A stretch of 64,000 bases of DNA, taken from positions 372,001 through 436,000 of the forward strand of contig CAVTBM010000006.1 in NCBI GenBank assembly GCA_963732905.1, in the 5' to 3' direction. Of this stretch, positions 26,630 to 35,804 are shown piece after piece. This stretch comes from DASQZK01 sp963732905 (GTDB lineage Bacteria; Bacteroidota; Bacteroidia; Bacteroidales; GCA-2748055). The notes beneath the pieces were generated by a model. The model saw nothing but the letters and a program-made list of their open reading frames with translations, was not told where the DNA came from and ran no database searches. The translations under genes were made by a program, and so were the position numbers. The first letter of the stretch is position 1, and each line of letters opens with the position of its first letter.

Positions 26630-27376
26630 CTATTTCTTTAACTGCTGGGCCAGTGTTGTGGCGAAAACAAAATCGTTAAGTGTTTCGTTCTGGGTGTGAA
26701 GAATATCCTTGTTCGTTCCTTCCCAAATTTTCCTGCCCTGGAAAATAAAGATGACTTTATCCCCGATTTCAAGAACAGAATTCATATCGTGGGTATTGAC
26801 GATGGTGGTGATATTGAATTCTTCGGTTATCTCCTTAATAAGGTTATCAATCACGATAGCTGTTTTCGGATCCAATCCTGAGTTGGGCTCATCACAGAAA
26901 AGGTACTTTGGGTTCAGGGCTATAGCACGGGCAATGGCCACCCTCTTTTTCATCCCTCCGCTAAGTTCGGCCGGGAACAGCTTGTTTGCATTTATAATAT
27001 TTACCCTGCAAAGGCAAAAGTTAACCCGCTCCAGCTTTTCCGATTCGCTCATCTCCGTGAACATGTCGAGCGGAAATTTAACGTTTTGCTCAACTGTTGA
27101 TGAATCAAACAGGGCTCCACCCTGAAAAAGCATCCCGATTTCCTTACGGATTTTCTTCCTTTCCTTGAATGTCAGATCGTTATAAAGCCTGTCGTCATAC
27201 CAGATTTCACCTTCATCGATTTCATGGAGACCTACAATGCATTTAAGTAAAACGGTCTTTCCGGAACCGCTTTGTCCGATAATAAGGTTAGTCTTACCCT
27301 GCTCAAATGTCACGGATATATTCTCGAGTACCGTAGTATCTTCAAATTTCTTCGTTATATTGATAACCCTGATCAT
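26630..27376 (-). CDS. mlaF: MlaF-type ABC transporter ATP-binding protein
   Basis: ATPase of an Mla-type (maintenance of outer-membrane lipid asymmetry) ABC system, 248 residues. Walker A is GQSGSGKT (34-41), the signature is LSGGMKKRVAIARA, and Walker B is YLFCDEPNSGLDP, the Asn-Ser-Gly-Leu form common in MlaF. It overlaps the mlaE stop by 4 bp, so the two are translationally coupled. An mlaD-like substrate-binding gene is not in the window and probably lies elsewhere. The phospholipid role rests on family knowledge. Confidence 0.92.
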   Translation of the reverse strand: MIRVINITKKFEDTTVLENISVTFEQGKTNLIIGQSGSGKTVLLKCIVGLHEIDEGEIWYDDRLYNDLTFKERKKIRKEIGMLFQGGALFDSSTVEQNVKFPLDMFTEMSESEKLERVNFCLCRVNIINANKLFPAELSGGMKKRVAIARAIALNPKYLFCDEPNSGLDPKTAIVIDNLIKEITEEFNITTIVNTHDMNSVLEIGDKVIFIFQGRKIWEGTNKDILHTQNETLNDFVFATTLAQQLKK

Positions 27377-28113
27377 GAGAGAATAAGTTTTGTAAGGACA
27401 AGATTGGCAAGCAGGATAAGGATACTGCTGTAAACGACTGCCCTGGTGCTTGAGCGGCCCACTTCGAGGGCTCCTCCCTCAGCATAGTACCCCTGAAAGG
27501 CGGAAATGGTCACAATGATAAAGGCGTAGAATACGGTTTTTGTGAGCGCGTAACTTATATAGTATGGATAAAACGCGTACTGTATACCATATATGTAATC
27601 CGCCGGAGACAGAATTTCGGTGAGAACGCAAACAAGGTAGCCTCCGAATATTCCCACAAACATACTTATAAGAGAGAGAATGGGAAAAAAGAACATGGCT
27701 GCAATGATTTTGGGGAAGATAAGGAAGCTGGCTGAATTTACCCCCATGATCTCCAGGGCATCAATCTGCTCGGATACGCGCATGGTTCCAATTTCAGAAG
27801 CAATATTTGAACCGACTTTCCCCGCCAGAATCAGAGCCACCATGGTGGAGGAAAATTCGAGAAGCAAAGAATCACGGACAGTAACCCCAACAAGGTACCT
27901 GGGGAGAAGTGGGTTCTCAATATTGAAATTCGTCTGAATGGTGATTACTGCACCCACAAAAAGGGAAATGATAACGACAATGCCAAAAGAGTTTATCCCC
28001 AGGCTCTCTATCTCACTAATTGTCTGATTATAATAAATCCGGAATTTCTCAGGCCTGGCAAAAACTTTCCATAGTAACATAAAATATTTTCCTGCCTGTT
28101 CGAAAAACTTCAT
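27373..28113 (-). CDS. mlaE: MlaE-type ABC transporter permease
   Basis: Inner-membrane permease of the MlaE family, 246 residues with about five hydrophobic segments. The family core is visible: GVTVRDSLLLEFSSTMVALILAG is split by the conserved Glu, and EIGTMRVSEQIDALEIMGV is the coupling region that contacts the ATPase. It is first in a two-gene operon with mlaF. Role: moves phospholipids between the membranes, by family inference. Confidence 0.93.
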   Translation of the reverse strand: MKFFEQAGKYFMLLWKVFARPEKFRIYYNQTISEIESLGINSFGIVVIISLFVGAVITIQTNFNIENPLLPRYLVGVTVRDSLLLEFSSTMVALILAGKVGSNIASEIGTMRVSEQIDALEIMGVNSASFLIFPKIIAAMFFFPILSLISMFVGIFGGYLVCVLTEILSPADYIYGIQYAFYPYYISYALTKTVFYAFIIVTISAFQGYYAEGGALEVGRSSTRAVVYSSILILLANLVLTKLILS

Positions 28114-28130
28114 AGCGTTTTTGTTTGGTG

Positions 28131-28138
28131 CAAAATTA
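28131..28138 (-). promoter_or_regulatory. Putative -7 box for mlaE-mlaF
   Basis: Minus strand reads TAATTTTG, an exact TAnnTTTG match, 18-25 bases before the mlaE start codon. No clear -33 element. Confidence 0.45.
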
Positions 28139-28211
28139 CGAATATTCTCGGTTTTGACCCGATTCCATTCTAAAACATTCCCGAAGAACTGACAGTAAAT
28201 GAAATATACTG

Positions 28212-28219
28212 TATTTTTG
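28212..28219 (+). promoter_or_regulatory. Putative -7 box for manC
   Basis: TATTTTTG matches TAnnTTTG exactly. It lies about 175 bases before the manC start, which would give a long 5' leader (to 28392) with no recognised structure. Confidence 0.35.
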
Positions 28220-28392
28220 CGTTAAGTTCATTTCTTCTGACAGACATTTACAGGTTATCCCGAACTCATAGGATAGAGAGGAGAGGCAAGTTAATCATTA
28301 GAAACAACCCATTAATGGAAAAGATCGGTTTTGTATAGTAATAATTCGATTTTTAGGACTAGATTAACCCATTAAAAAATGAAGAATGTGTT

Positions 28393-29487
28393 ATGGACAA
28401 ACATGACTATTGTGTAATTATGGCCGGAGGAGTTGGAAGCCGTTTCTGGCCGCTCAGCAGAACTTCCAGGCCAAAACAGTTCCTCGATATCCTTGGTGTT
28501 GGCAGTACACTTCTGCAACAGACTTTTAACCGTTTTGCAACCGTAATACCATCCGAAAACATTTATATCGTCAGCAATGCCGAATACGGAGATCTTATCC
28601 GTCAGCAGCTTCCCGGAATGAAGAAAGACAATATTCTTCTTGAACCCTACCGGAAAAATACGGCTCCCTGCGTTGCTTACGCCGCTTTCAGCATCCGGAA
28701 CAGGGATCCTGAGGCCAGAATGGTCGTTGCTCCCTCAGACCATCTCATTCTGAAGGAAGAAGTCTTTTACATTGCTCTTAAAAAAGGGCTTGAATTCGTC
28801 GAAAAACACGATGCTCTCCTGACCCTGGGCATTCGGCCGAGCCGTCCGGAAACCGGTTATGGTTACATCCAGGCTGAATCGATCCCGGTGGAGGAAAATG
28901 AAAGCTGCAAACTCCAGAAAGTCAAGACCTTCACTGAAAAGCCGGATCAGAAGCTGGCAAAGGTATTTTTTGAAAGTGGTGAGTTTTATTGGAATGCCGG
29001 AATCTTTTTCTGGTCGCTTCAGTCTGTTCTGACAGCTTTCCAGAGACATATGCCTGATGTATATTCTGCCTTTGAAGATGGGTCAGATGTATATGGTACC
29101 CAACGGGAATCTTCATTTATTGAAGAAACCTATGCCGGATGCAAAAGTATCTCCATCGATTACGGCATCATGGAAAAGGCAGACAACGTCTATGTTCTTG
29201 CCACCGATATTGGCTGGAGTGATCTGGGGACCTGGGGATCTCTTTATGACCAGATTGAACCGGATCAGGATCTGAATGCCATAATGGGGAAAAATGTATT
29301 TACTTATGATACGAGCCGCTCTCTCATTAATGTACAGGGAGAAAAGCTCGTGGTCATCCAGGGGCTTGAGGAATTTGTCGTCGTCGACAGTGAGGATGTG
29401 CTGCTGATCTGCAAAATGGATCAGGAGCAGAGAATCAAAACCTTTGTCAACGATGTCAAACTGAGTGGTGGAGAGAAGTTTATCTGA
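28393..29487 (+). CDS. manC: Mannose-1-phosphate guanylyltransferase
   Basis: Makes GDP-mannose from GTP and mannose 1-phosphate, the entry to mannose and fucose-type sugars of surface glycans. It is 364 residues, a single-domain form without the isomerase domain found in bifunctional ManC/AlgA. The nucleotide-binding motif is MAGGVGSRFWPLSR (10-23) followed by PKQFLDI; FTEKPDQ and FYWNAGIFFW are the sugar-phosphate region. It stands alone, bounded downstream by a bidirectional terminator shared with gldN. Confidence 0.94.
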   Translation: MDKHDYCVIMAGGVGSRFWPLSRTSRPKQFLDILGVGSTLLQQTFNRFATVIPSENIYIVSNAEYGDLIRQQLPGMKKDNILLEPYRKNTAPCVAYAAFSIRNRDPEARMVVAPSDHLILKEEVFYIALKKGLEFVEKHDALLTLGIRPSRPETGYGYIQAESIPVEENESCKLQKVKTFTEKPDQKLAKVFFESGEFYWNAGIFFWSLQSVLTAFQRHMPDVYSAFEDGSDVYGTQRESSFIEETYAGCKSISIDYGIMEKADNVYVLATDIGWSDLGTWGSLYDQIEPDQDLNAIMGKNVFTYDTSRSLINVQGEKLVVIQGLEEFVVVDSEDVLLICKMDQEQRIKTFVNDVKLSGGEKFI

Positions 29488-29570
29488 GAGTACCCGGAAG
29501 CAAAGGAACGAATACGCGCCGGCAAAGGCCAGACCGGGCGGGTGCTGCCATAACCAGTGAAAAGAAACAT

Positions 29571-29609
29571 AAAAAAAATCCGCACATAAGTCATTGTGCG
29601 GATTTTTTA
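29571..29609. terminator. Bidirectional terminator between manC and gldN
   Basis: AAAAAATCCGCACA (29573-29586) pairs perfectly with TGTGCGGATTTTTT (29595-29608) around an 8-base loop. The A-run and T-run make it usable from both strands, ending manC (+) and the T9SS operon (-). Confidence 0.9.
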
Positions 29610-29640
29610 GTATCAGGTTTACTTGTTTGGTTCACAAATC

Positions 29641-30540
29641 TTAGTACTCCCAGAGATCGTGTTCGAAATCAAAGAGTTTAGCCTTGATTTTCTCGGCTTC
29701 GTAGAGAATGTCATCACCGGTAAGGTAATCCGGTATTAAACGGTTGTCATATTCATTAGACTCACCGTAAATATAAGAGGCAAACCGCCTCTGCATGAAC
29801 AGGTCGTCGTACGATATATTTTGGGAATCGTTATTCGGATTGAAGATTTCATATCGTGCGAAAAGGTCCCTGTATTCGGGGAAATAGATCCAAAAAAGTA
29901 TTTCCCTGGTTATTTCAGGCGATACGGTGATGTTCCCGTTGGCATCCTGAAGCGTGCGGTGGAAAACTTTTATCGGAGCCAGGCCAACGATCCTGACGCG
30001 CATGGTTGAAGCCTGTTTATCGAAGAACCATTTTTCTTTTACCAGGTATTGCAATACATAGTCTGATCTCAGGTTTACCTTTTCATTGGGTGTACCCGGG
30101 AATAATGTATCGGCTCCAAGGGCCTGGATAATTTCCTTTTCCCCGATCTGGGTTTCTGTTGAGAACAGGTTATATTTATCTTCCTTGTAGGCATGGAGAT
30201 TATTCTCATGTATGCCATGCATGATCAGTGAAAACAAGCTCATTCTCTGACCAAGCGGCTGTTTCGGATAGTAGAGCGGAAGGTTCATTTTTTCGCGCAG
30301 GTCAATAATCCGCCAGATATCTTTAGACCACATCACATCAGCCTCCCTGATCGGCACGTAGGGAATAGGCTTTTTCTCCGGAATATGTATCTTCTGGTAA
30401 ACATTGATGATCGCCTGTGAATCCGCAGCCATCTGCGGATTAGCCATAGCGGGCGTTGTAGTTACCTGCTGGGCATTCACTGCAAACCATGCTCCCTGCA
30501 GAATGAATAATCCAAATATAAACAGAGCAGTCCTTTTCAT
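29641..30540 (-). CDS. gldN: Type IX secretion protein GldN/PorN
   Basis: Periplasmic component of the T9SS that forms the ring/spindle assembly with GldK. It has 299 residues with a signal peptide (about 1-23, ending in VNAQQ). Conserved parts are IPYVPIREADVMWSKDIWR, LREKMNLPLYYP and REILFWIYFPEYRDLFARYE, all typical of GldN. It is the last gene of the gldK-L-M-N cluster, 11 bp after gldM, and is followed by a strong terminator. Confidence 0.95.
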   Translation of the reverse strand: MKRTALFIFGLFILQGAWFAVNAQQVTTTPAMANPQMAADSQAIINVYQKIHIPEKKPIPYVPIREADVMWSKDIWRIIDLREKMNLPLYYPKQPLGQRMSLFSLIMHGIHENNLHAYKEDKYNLFSTETQIGEKEIIQALGADTLFPGTPNEKVNLRSDYVLQYLVKEKWFFDKQASTMRVRIVGLAPIKVFHRTLQDANGNITVSPEITREILFWIYFPEYRDLFARYEIFNPNNDSQNISYDDLFMQRRFASYIYGESNEYDNRLIPDYLTGDDILYEAEKIKAKLFDFEHDLWEY

Positions 30541-30551
30541 TATCGTTGTTT

Positions 30552-32135
30552 TTATAAAATTTTCAATACAATTGAGTTCAGTATCCTGGATTTTCCATCC
30601 GGGCCAATCGCTCTAATATCAGTAATTGTAAGAACCTTACCCGGGGAGAGCTGCGAAATAATGCCCAGCTGTCCAGGCGTAAATTTATTATTATCTGATT
30701 TTTCGCTCTTTGAAAATCCGCCGGATAATACTGCCGAAACGGTAAATTCGGTAACGGTAAAATCAAGGTCGAAAACGAAATTATCGAGTTCTGCGTCCAC
30801 TCCCGACGCCCTGGTCAGATCCGTAAGAGAAATCGCTCCCTGTGATCTGCCACGGATTTTTGCTACCGGCGGGGGGACATCTCTGACGCGGAAATCCATA
30901 CTTCCCATGAATCGGTTGTTTCCTTCAACATTAGCGTACACTTTTACGGTAACCACTTCACCTTCAGGTCCGCCTGCCGGCCATACTTCCCAGTCGCCGC
31001 CATTTGCCCTGGCAATTTTACCCTTGGTGATCTCGGCGCGCAGGTTTTCTTTAGGCAAGCCGGATACTGAGATGGCGACGGGATTGGCAACACCCCGGTA
31101 AAAAACATTCATTTTCGTCGGGGAGATCACGGCACTGGCTTCAGCCACCTGGTATTGGGCTTCAAAGGGTCTCTTTATGGGTATTCCGTCGTCACCTTCC
31201 AGGATTATGGTTCCTCCCCAGGTGTGAGTCCCGAGAGCCGTTGTTGAGGGAGTGTAAATACCTTTCCCCTCATCTATGGGCAGTATTTCGCCAGAATTTA
31301 GCTTTACAACCGGTGCTTTGGTTGAGTCATAGGCGGCGAGAAAAACCTTTGCCTTATATTCCTGGCCTTTGAAAACATAATCGGAGTTAGCCAGAACGAC
31401 CGGTTCAATCTTGTTAAACTGGAAAGACCCGGCATTAATCTGGCTTAGCAGGAAGGCCAGGATTTCAGCCTCTGAATTCCTGACGTCGCTCTGCATCTTG
31501 GAAAGAATTGTGATTACAGAAGCGAGTGGAAGATGTTCGAAATTCTCTGTCTCCCAGGTAATATTTTCCCCTTTGGAATGACCTGTAGCTTCAGGGTCCT
31601 TGGTGACGAGAGAGTTTTCAATGGAGGTAGCAATGGATTTATAGGTCTCCTTGTTATCAATAAGACCCAATAAAAAGTCCCTGTAAACATTGATCTTACC
31701 CTTGAGCTCAGTTCCTTTTTTATCGGTGATCATGACTTCAGCGGGGATATCGGTATTGTCCTTACCATTGACATACTGAAGGTGTACTTCGCCATCACGT
31801 ATACCCTCCGTTTCGGGACCTTCAGATTTGATCACGATGTCCTTTTTGCATTCCTGTATGTAATCGTAGAGTTCCTGGGTCCGTTTCTTAACTTCCTCAG
31901 CCTTGTCCTTCCATTCTCCAACTTTTGTCTTGTTTTGCAGGTATGCCTGGTCAAATTCATTATAAAGACCAGCGTTCTTTTTTGAAAAGTTTTCGGTGGT
32001 CTGGGTCAGACCTTCATCAACCAGAGTAAAGGCATCAAGAACTGATCTTGACACATTAAGTGCAAGCAAGCATGTAAGTACAAGGTACATCATGCCGATC
32101 ATTTTTTGACGCGGAGTTTCCTTACCGTGAGCCAT
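30552..32135 (-). CDS. gldM: Type IX secretion/gliding motor protein GldM/PorM
   Basis: Inner-membrane motor subunit whose periplasmic arm carries motion from the GldL-GldM motor to the outer-membrane complex. It is 527 residues: a short cytoplasmic start with the conserved Arg9 (KETPRQKMIG), one transmembrane helix (about 13-30), a helical bundle, then several beta domains. The first 35 residues match the family very well. Known work on the flavobacterial motor points to this Arg as functionally important. It lies between gldL (15 bp upstream) and gldN. Confidence 0.95.
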   Translation of the reverse strand: MAHGKETPRQKMIGMMYLVLTCLLALNVSRSVLDAFTLVDEGLTQTTENFSKKNAGLYNEFDQAYLQNKTKVGEWKDKAEEVKKRTQELYDYIQECKKDIVIKSEGPETEGIRDGEVHLQYVNGKDNTDIPAEVMITDKKGTELKGKINVYRDFLLGLIDNKETYKSIATSIENSLVTKDPEATGHSKGENITWETENFEHLPLASVITILSKMQSDVRNSEAEILAFLLSQINAGSFQFNKIEPVVLANSDYVFKGQEYKAKVFLAAYDSTKAPVVKLNSGEILPIDEGKGIYTPSTTALGTHTWGGTIILEGDDGIPIKRPFEAQYQVAEASAVISPTKMNVFYRGVANPVAISVSGLPKENLRAEITKGKIARANGGDWEVWPAGGPEGEVVTVKVYANVEGNNRFMGSMDFRVRDVPPPVAKIRGRSQGAISLTDLTRASGVDAELDNFVFDLDFTVTEFTVSAVLSGGFSKSEKSDNNKFTPGQLGIISQLSPGKVLTITDIRAIGPDGKSRILNSIVLKIL

Positions 32136-32150
32136 AGCTGATAAAAGGAT

Positions 32151-33116
32151 TTATTTTCTGGTAACAACACTCATTGCTGAGAGCATATTACCGTAAATAT
32201 TGTTTAGTTCCGAAAGATTCTGACTCAGTTTGCTAATTTCATCCCTGTATTTCTGAGTTTCATCTACAGAAGACTTGAGATTTTTCATCATATCCTCAAT
32301 GCCCTTATAGATGTTATCGCTGCCTTTAAGATGTTGCTGAGTGCCGGCAACCTGGGCTTCATAGGCTGAGTTCAGATCAGACAGGTTTTTGTTCAGGGAT
32401 GTAAGTTGCTCACTGAATTTCTTATGACCTGCTGAGATATTGGTATAATCCGATTTTACGGTATTGGTCAGATCATCATAAGATGTAGACAGTTCAGCAG
32501 ACTGTTGTGCAAATTTCTTTGCAATTTCCTCTCCTGATTTATTGACCATTTCTGCCGTTTGTTTGTACGAAGAAGCCAGTGCATTGACCGAATCGTTAAG
32601 TGATCCTGTATTATCAGAATAAGCTGATGATACACTTTGAATGGCCTGGGCTGCGGTTCTCATGCTGGTGAGATATTCTTTGGTAGCCATCGAAGCACCG
32701 GTAATATCAGCAAGATTCGATGTCGTTTCCGAGAGGCTGTTTATACCTTTGCTCAAACTTCTTACCGTTTCGGGTTGGATATTCGCATCCTTAAATAATT
32801 CATCAAATTTCTGCAATCCAACACCGCGTCCGGAGATACCTTCTTCGCGAAGTTCTTCAAGCTCATCGGGATCGGTCATTCCTGCAAGTTCCGGATAAAC
32901 CAAAGTCCAGTCCAGTTCCTCATGCAGTGGTTCAAAGGCTGAGAAGAAGAAAATAACGGCTTCTGTTGACAGCCCAACCACAATCATGATACTTGCACCG
33001 GTCCAGTGCATCAGTTTGAACATAGCCCCAACGATTACAACGGAAGCTCCGAGGCCATACAATTTGGCCATAAAATTTTTCCATCCGGAACTCTGAACTA
33101 TTTCAGTAACATTCAT
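32151..33116 (-). CDS. gldL: Type IX secretion/gliding motor protein GldL/PorL
   Basis: Inner-membrane proton-driven motor subunit of the T9SS, 321 residues. Two transmembrane helices fill residues about 18-35 and 41-60. Glu52 lies within the second helix and Lys34/His37 in the short loop (MFKLMHWTG), which matches the charged residues thought to couple proton flow to rotation. The remaining 240 residues are a Ser/Thr/Asn/Gln-rich, largely helical and probably coiled-coil cytoplasmic domain. It follows gldK by 16 bp. Confidence 0.95.
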   Translation of the reverse strand: MNVTEIVQSSGWKNFMAKLYGLGASVVIVGAMFKLMHWTGASIMIVVGLSTEAVIFFFSAFEPLHEELDWTLVYPELAGMTDPDELEELREEGISGRGVGLQKFDELFKDANIQPETVRSLSKGINSLSETTSNLADITGASMATKEYLTSMRTAAQAIQSVSSAYSDNTGSLNDSVNALASSYKQTAEMVNKSGEEIAKKFAQQSAELSTSYDDLTNTVKSDYTNISAGHKKFSEQLTSLNKNLSDLNSAYEAQVAGTQQHLKGSDNIYKGIEDMMKNLKSSVDETQKYRDEISKLSQNLSELNNIYGNMLSAMSVVTRK

Positions 33117-33132
33117 AATTAATGAATTTGAA

Positions 33133-34494
33133 TTATTTGGTGCCTAAGTAAGAACGTACACATCTGAATCCTATGTATGATTTTGCAGTATCCTGGTATT
33201 CATAGTCTCTGACACTGACCTGCAGGAAATGAGCCACATCTTTCCATGAGCCTCCCCTGACAACTTTTCTCTTCATAACGGGGGGATCATCAGGTTTGGC
33301 ATTATATTTATAATCGGGATTCATATTATGAGAGAATACGTAAGCGGATTCGTCGTAAGCGTTTGCTGTCCACTCAGCGACATTACCAGCCATATCGTAA
33401 AGACCGTATTCATTCGGAGCATAGGACCCCACTCTCTGAGTGATGAGAGCGCCGTCGTCAATATAATTTCCTCTGAGCGGTTTAAAATTGGCCAGGAAAC
33501 ATCCGACTTCGTTACGGGTGTAGGGTCCGCCCCATGGATACATACTTTCATCCAGATTTCCCCTGGCACCATATTCCCATTCGGCCTCAATCGGTAAACG
33601 GTAATCCTGTACAAAAGGCTGGTTATCACCGGCGAGAGCAGAATTCAGGTATTGCGTCCTCCAGATGCAAAAGGCTGAAGCCTGTTTCCAGGTTACACCC
33701 ACAACAGGATAGTTATCATAGGACGGATGCCAGAAATACAGGTTGGCATAAGGTTCGTTGAATGAATAGGTGAAGTCGGCAATCCATACAAGAGTGTCGG
33801 GATAAACCGGTACCTGATCTTTCATTACAAAGGATTCTCTGCCTTGTATGGGAGATACCGTACCATCGGCATTAACAACGGATCCCTCGTATTGCTGGGT
33901 TTTGTAATTATATCGGTTACCGCGTTTGGCAGCCTGTTGAAGATCAATCCAATAGTACGAATAAATCAGTTTTTCAACGGCAAGCTGTTTACGACCCCAG
34001 AACTGGGCATCACCAGTATAATAGAGTCCGATCCGGTCAATGGCAGCCTGGACATCGCCGTTTTCATCATTATAGTCGATTTTAGTTTCCCAGTTGATTA
34101 ACGGAGATTCCTGGCCGTTTTTATTCATAGTAAGAGGATTTCCCTCTTTATCTTTCAGGATATAATCATCAATCTGGTCGTCGACCAATGCCTGGCGAAG
34201 AAGTGAATCTTTCACCCAATAAACAAATTGCCTGTATTCGTTGTTGGTTATTTCAGTCTCATCCATCCAAAAGGCGTCAATAGAAACTGTCTTGGATGTT
34301 GCGTTTTGTGCGAACGTTACGTCCTGGTCGCTGGGACCCATAACAAAACTACCGGCGGGTATGAATACCATACCATACGGATCGGGTTCAACATAAGCTT
34401 TACGGCCCTGGACACCGACGAGTTCCCCGTTGTTGTAGTTGGTACAGCTGCCAAGTAATGCCAACAAAATCAGCAAGGAAAGTAACTTTTTCAT
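33133..34494 (-). CDS. gldK: Type IX secretion lipoprotein GldK/PorK
   Basis: Outer-membrane lipoprotein that builds the periplasmic T9SS ring with GldN. It has 453 residues and a lipobox LGSC with Cys17. The body is a formylglycine-generating-enzyme (FGE-sulfatase) fold: FIPAGSFVMGPSDQD, MDETEITNNEYRQFV, LPIEAEWEYGARG, GLYDMAGNVAEWTANAY and VVRGGSWKDV are visible. In GldK this fold is structural, not known to be catalytic. It is 79 bp after porP. Confidence 0.95.
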   Translation of the reverse strand: MKKLLSLLILLALLGSCTNYNNGELVGVQGRKAYVEPDPYGMVFIPAGSFVMGPSDQDVTFAQNATSKTVSIDAFWMDETEITNNEYRQFVYWVKDSLLRQALVDDQIDDYILKDKEGNPLTMNKNGQESPLINWETKIDYNDENGDVQAAIDRIGLYYTGDAQFWGRKQLAVEKLIYSYYWIDLQQAAKRGNRYNYKTQQYEGSVVNADGTVSPIQGRESFVMKDQVPVYPDTLVWIADFTYSFNEPYANLYFWHPSYDNYPVVGVTWKQASAFCIWRTQYLNSALAGDNQPFVQDYRLPIEAEWEYGARGNLDESMYPWGGPYTRNEVGCFLANFKPLRGNYIDDGALITQRVGSYAPNEYGLYDMAGNVAEWTANAYDESAYVFSHNMNPDYKYNAKPDDPPVMKRKVVRGGSWKDVAHFLQVSVRDYEYQDTAKSYIGFRCVRSYLGTK

Positions 34495-34573
34495 AGCTTT
34501 CTGAGTGTTATTTGCAAAGTCAATCTAAACCAAAGATTATATTTCAATAAAGTCTTTAAAATTAATCAATTTC

Positions 34574-35521
34574 TTACAAAAACCTAATGCTCTTATATTT
34601 TTGCGGAGACTTCTCCATACTAAGATCGAAGCAGTATCCGACAGTGAGTTCATGAGTTCCGTTGCTAACCGTATTAAGTTTCGAAAAATCAAAATCGTAG
34701 GAATATCCTACCCTGATACCGTTAAACAATTCCACCCCTACAATACCTACAACAGCATTCTCTCCGGTCCTATATGAAACGCCGCCCCAAAATCTTTTAT
34801 TGTATCTGACATTTGTATTAACATATAGTTGGTTAACTCTCCCGTCAGAACTAAGAACGAATGATGGCATCACTTCAAATAGTGGGTTGGCCATCTGCAG
34901 GTCATATCCTGCTGTTGCATAATAATGCCTGGCAAGATATATCACGGCAGTATTATCGTACCTTATACGGGACTGGTTCAAATGGGTTGTGGAAATTCCC
35001 AAAAAAAGATTCTCGGTACGGTAAAAAACTCCCAGCCCCATGTCGAAGGCCACCCCCGACTGGTTACTCTGAGGGATGGCAGGATCTCCCGCCACATCGC
35101 CCAATCCTTCAGGAATGATCCATCCGACACTTCCAAGATCAAGAGCTTTGTTCAGCAGCCCGAAATTCAGTCCCAATCCCAGTTTACCTTTGCCCAGTTC
35201 CAGCCGGTAGGCATACGACAGGCCCAATCCAAGATTTTTCTCATAACCCAGGGCATCATTCAGAATATTGAGAGCAGCGCCGTGGCTGGCTCCTAAAAAG
35301 CTAAAAGGTGCATCGGCACTGAAGAAAGATGTGGACGGTGCACCTTTAAATCCAGCCCATTGTTGACGATGAGCCGCATTCAGGCAAATTTTATCGTTGC
35401 TTCCGGCCGATCCGGGATTTATCATAGCCAACCATGAACCGATCTGGCTAAAAGCAGGCTCCTGCTGTGCATAGCCTCCAGCAAAGACAAAAATGAATGA
35501 TATGATGAATAGTGATCTCAA
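34574..35521 (-). CDS. porP: PorP/SprF family type IX secretion outer-membrane protein
   Basis: Outer-membrane beta-barrel of the PorP/SprF family, 315 residues with a signal peptide ending near GGYAQQEPAFSQ. The family start (INPGSAGSNDKICLNAAHRQQW) and end (GYSYDFDFSKL, then TVGYCFDL) are both recognisable. It sits directly before gldK, the usual place of PorP in Bacteroidota. The start codon is TTG: no ATG or GTG is in frame back to a stop at about 35540. A -7 box candidate lies about 90 bases upstream. Confidence 0.93.
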   Translation of the reverse strand: MRSLFIISFIFVFAGGYAQQEPAFSQIGSWLAMINPGSAGSNDKICLNAAHRQQWAGFKGAPSTSFFSADAPFSFLGASHGAALNILNDALGYEKNLGLGLSYAYRLELGKGKLGLGLNFGLLNKALDLGSVGWIIPEGLGDVAGDPAIPQSNQSGVAFDMGLGVFYRTENLFLGISTTHLNQSRIRYDNTAVIYLARHYYATAGYDLQMANPLFEVMPSFVLSSDGRVNQLYVNTNVRYNKRFWGGVSYRTGENAVVGIVGVELFNGIRVGYSYDFDFSKLNTVSNGTHELTVGYCFDLSMEKSPQKYKSIRFL

Positions 35522-35608
35522 ATAAATATGCGGGTTAGTTCACACTCTGTCTGCATTTCAACGCCCTGTCAAAGTCAGGCTAAATTAAGCAAAATTCTTA
35601 CTATGTAA

Positions 35609-35616
35609 CAAATTTA
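35609..35616 (-). promoter_or_regulatory. Putative -7 box for porP-gldKLMN
   Basis: Minus strand reads TAAATTTG, an exact TAnnTTTG match, in the 283 bp gap between the arginase-like gene and porP. It would allow the T9SS genes to be transcribed independently of topA. The rest of the gap has no credible gene. No clear -33 element. Confidence 0.4.
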
Positions 35617-35804
35617 TCACCATAATATTGTTCATAACGCTGGCCTTCACAGAAGGTTTCATGCACGGCGTATTTTGTAAAATTAATCGCTGTTTTGCCC
35701 AACATGTAAACCTGAAAACGGTGAAATTTATTGTCCTGCAAGTACCCAATCCGCAAAAATCAGACTTTGGTTTGCATTTCTCTCCTTCCGGTGCCTGGCT
35801 GGCA

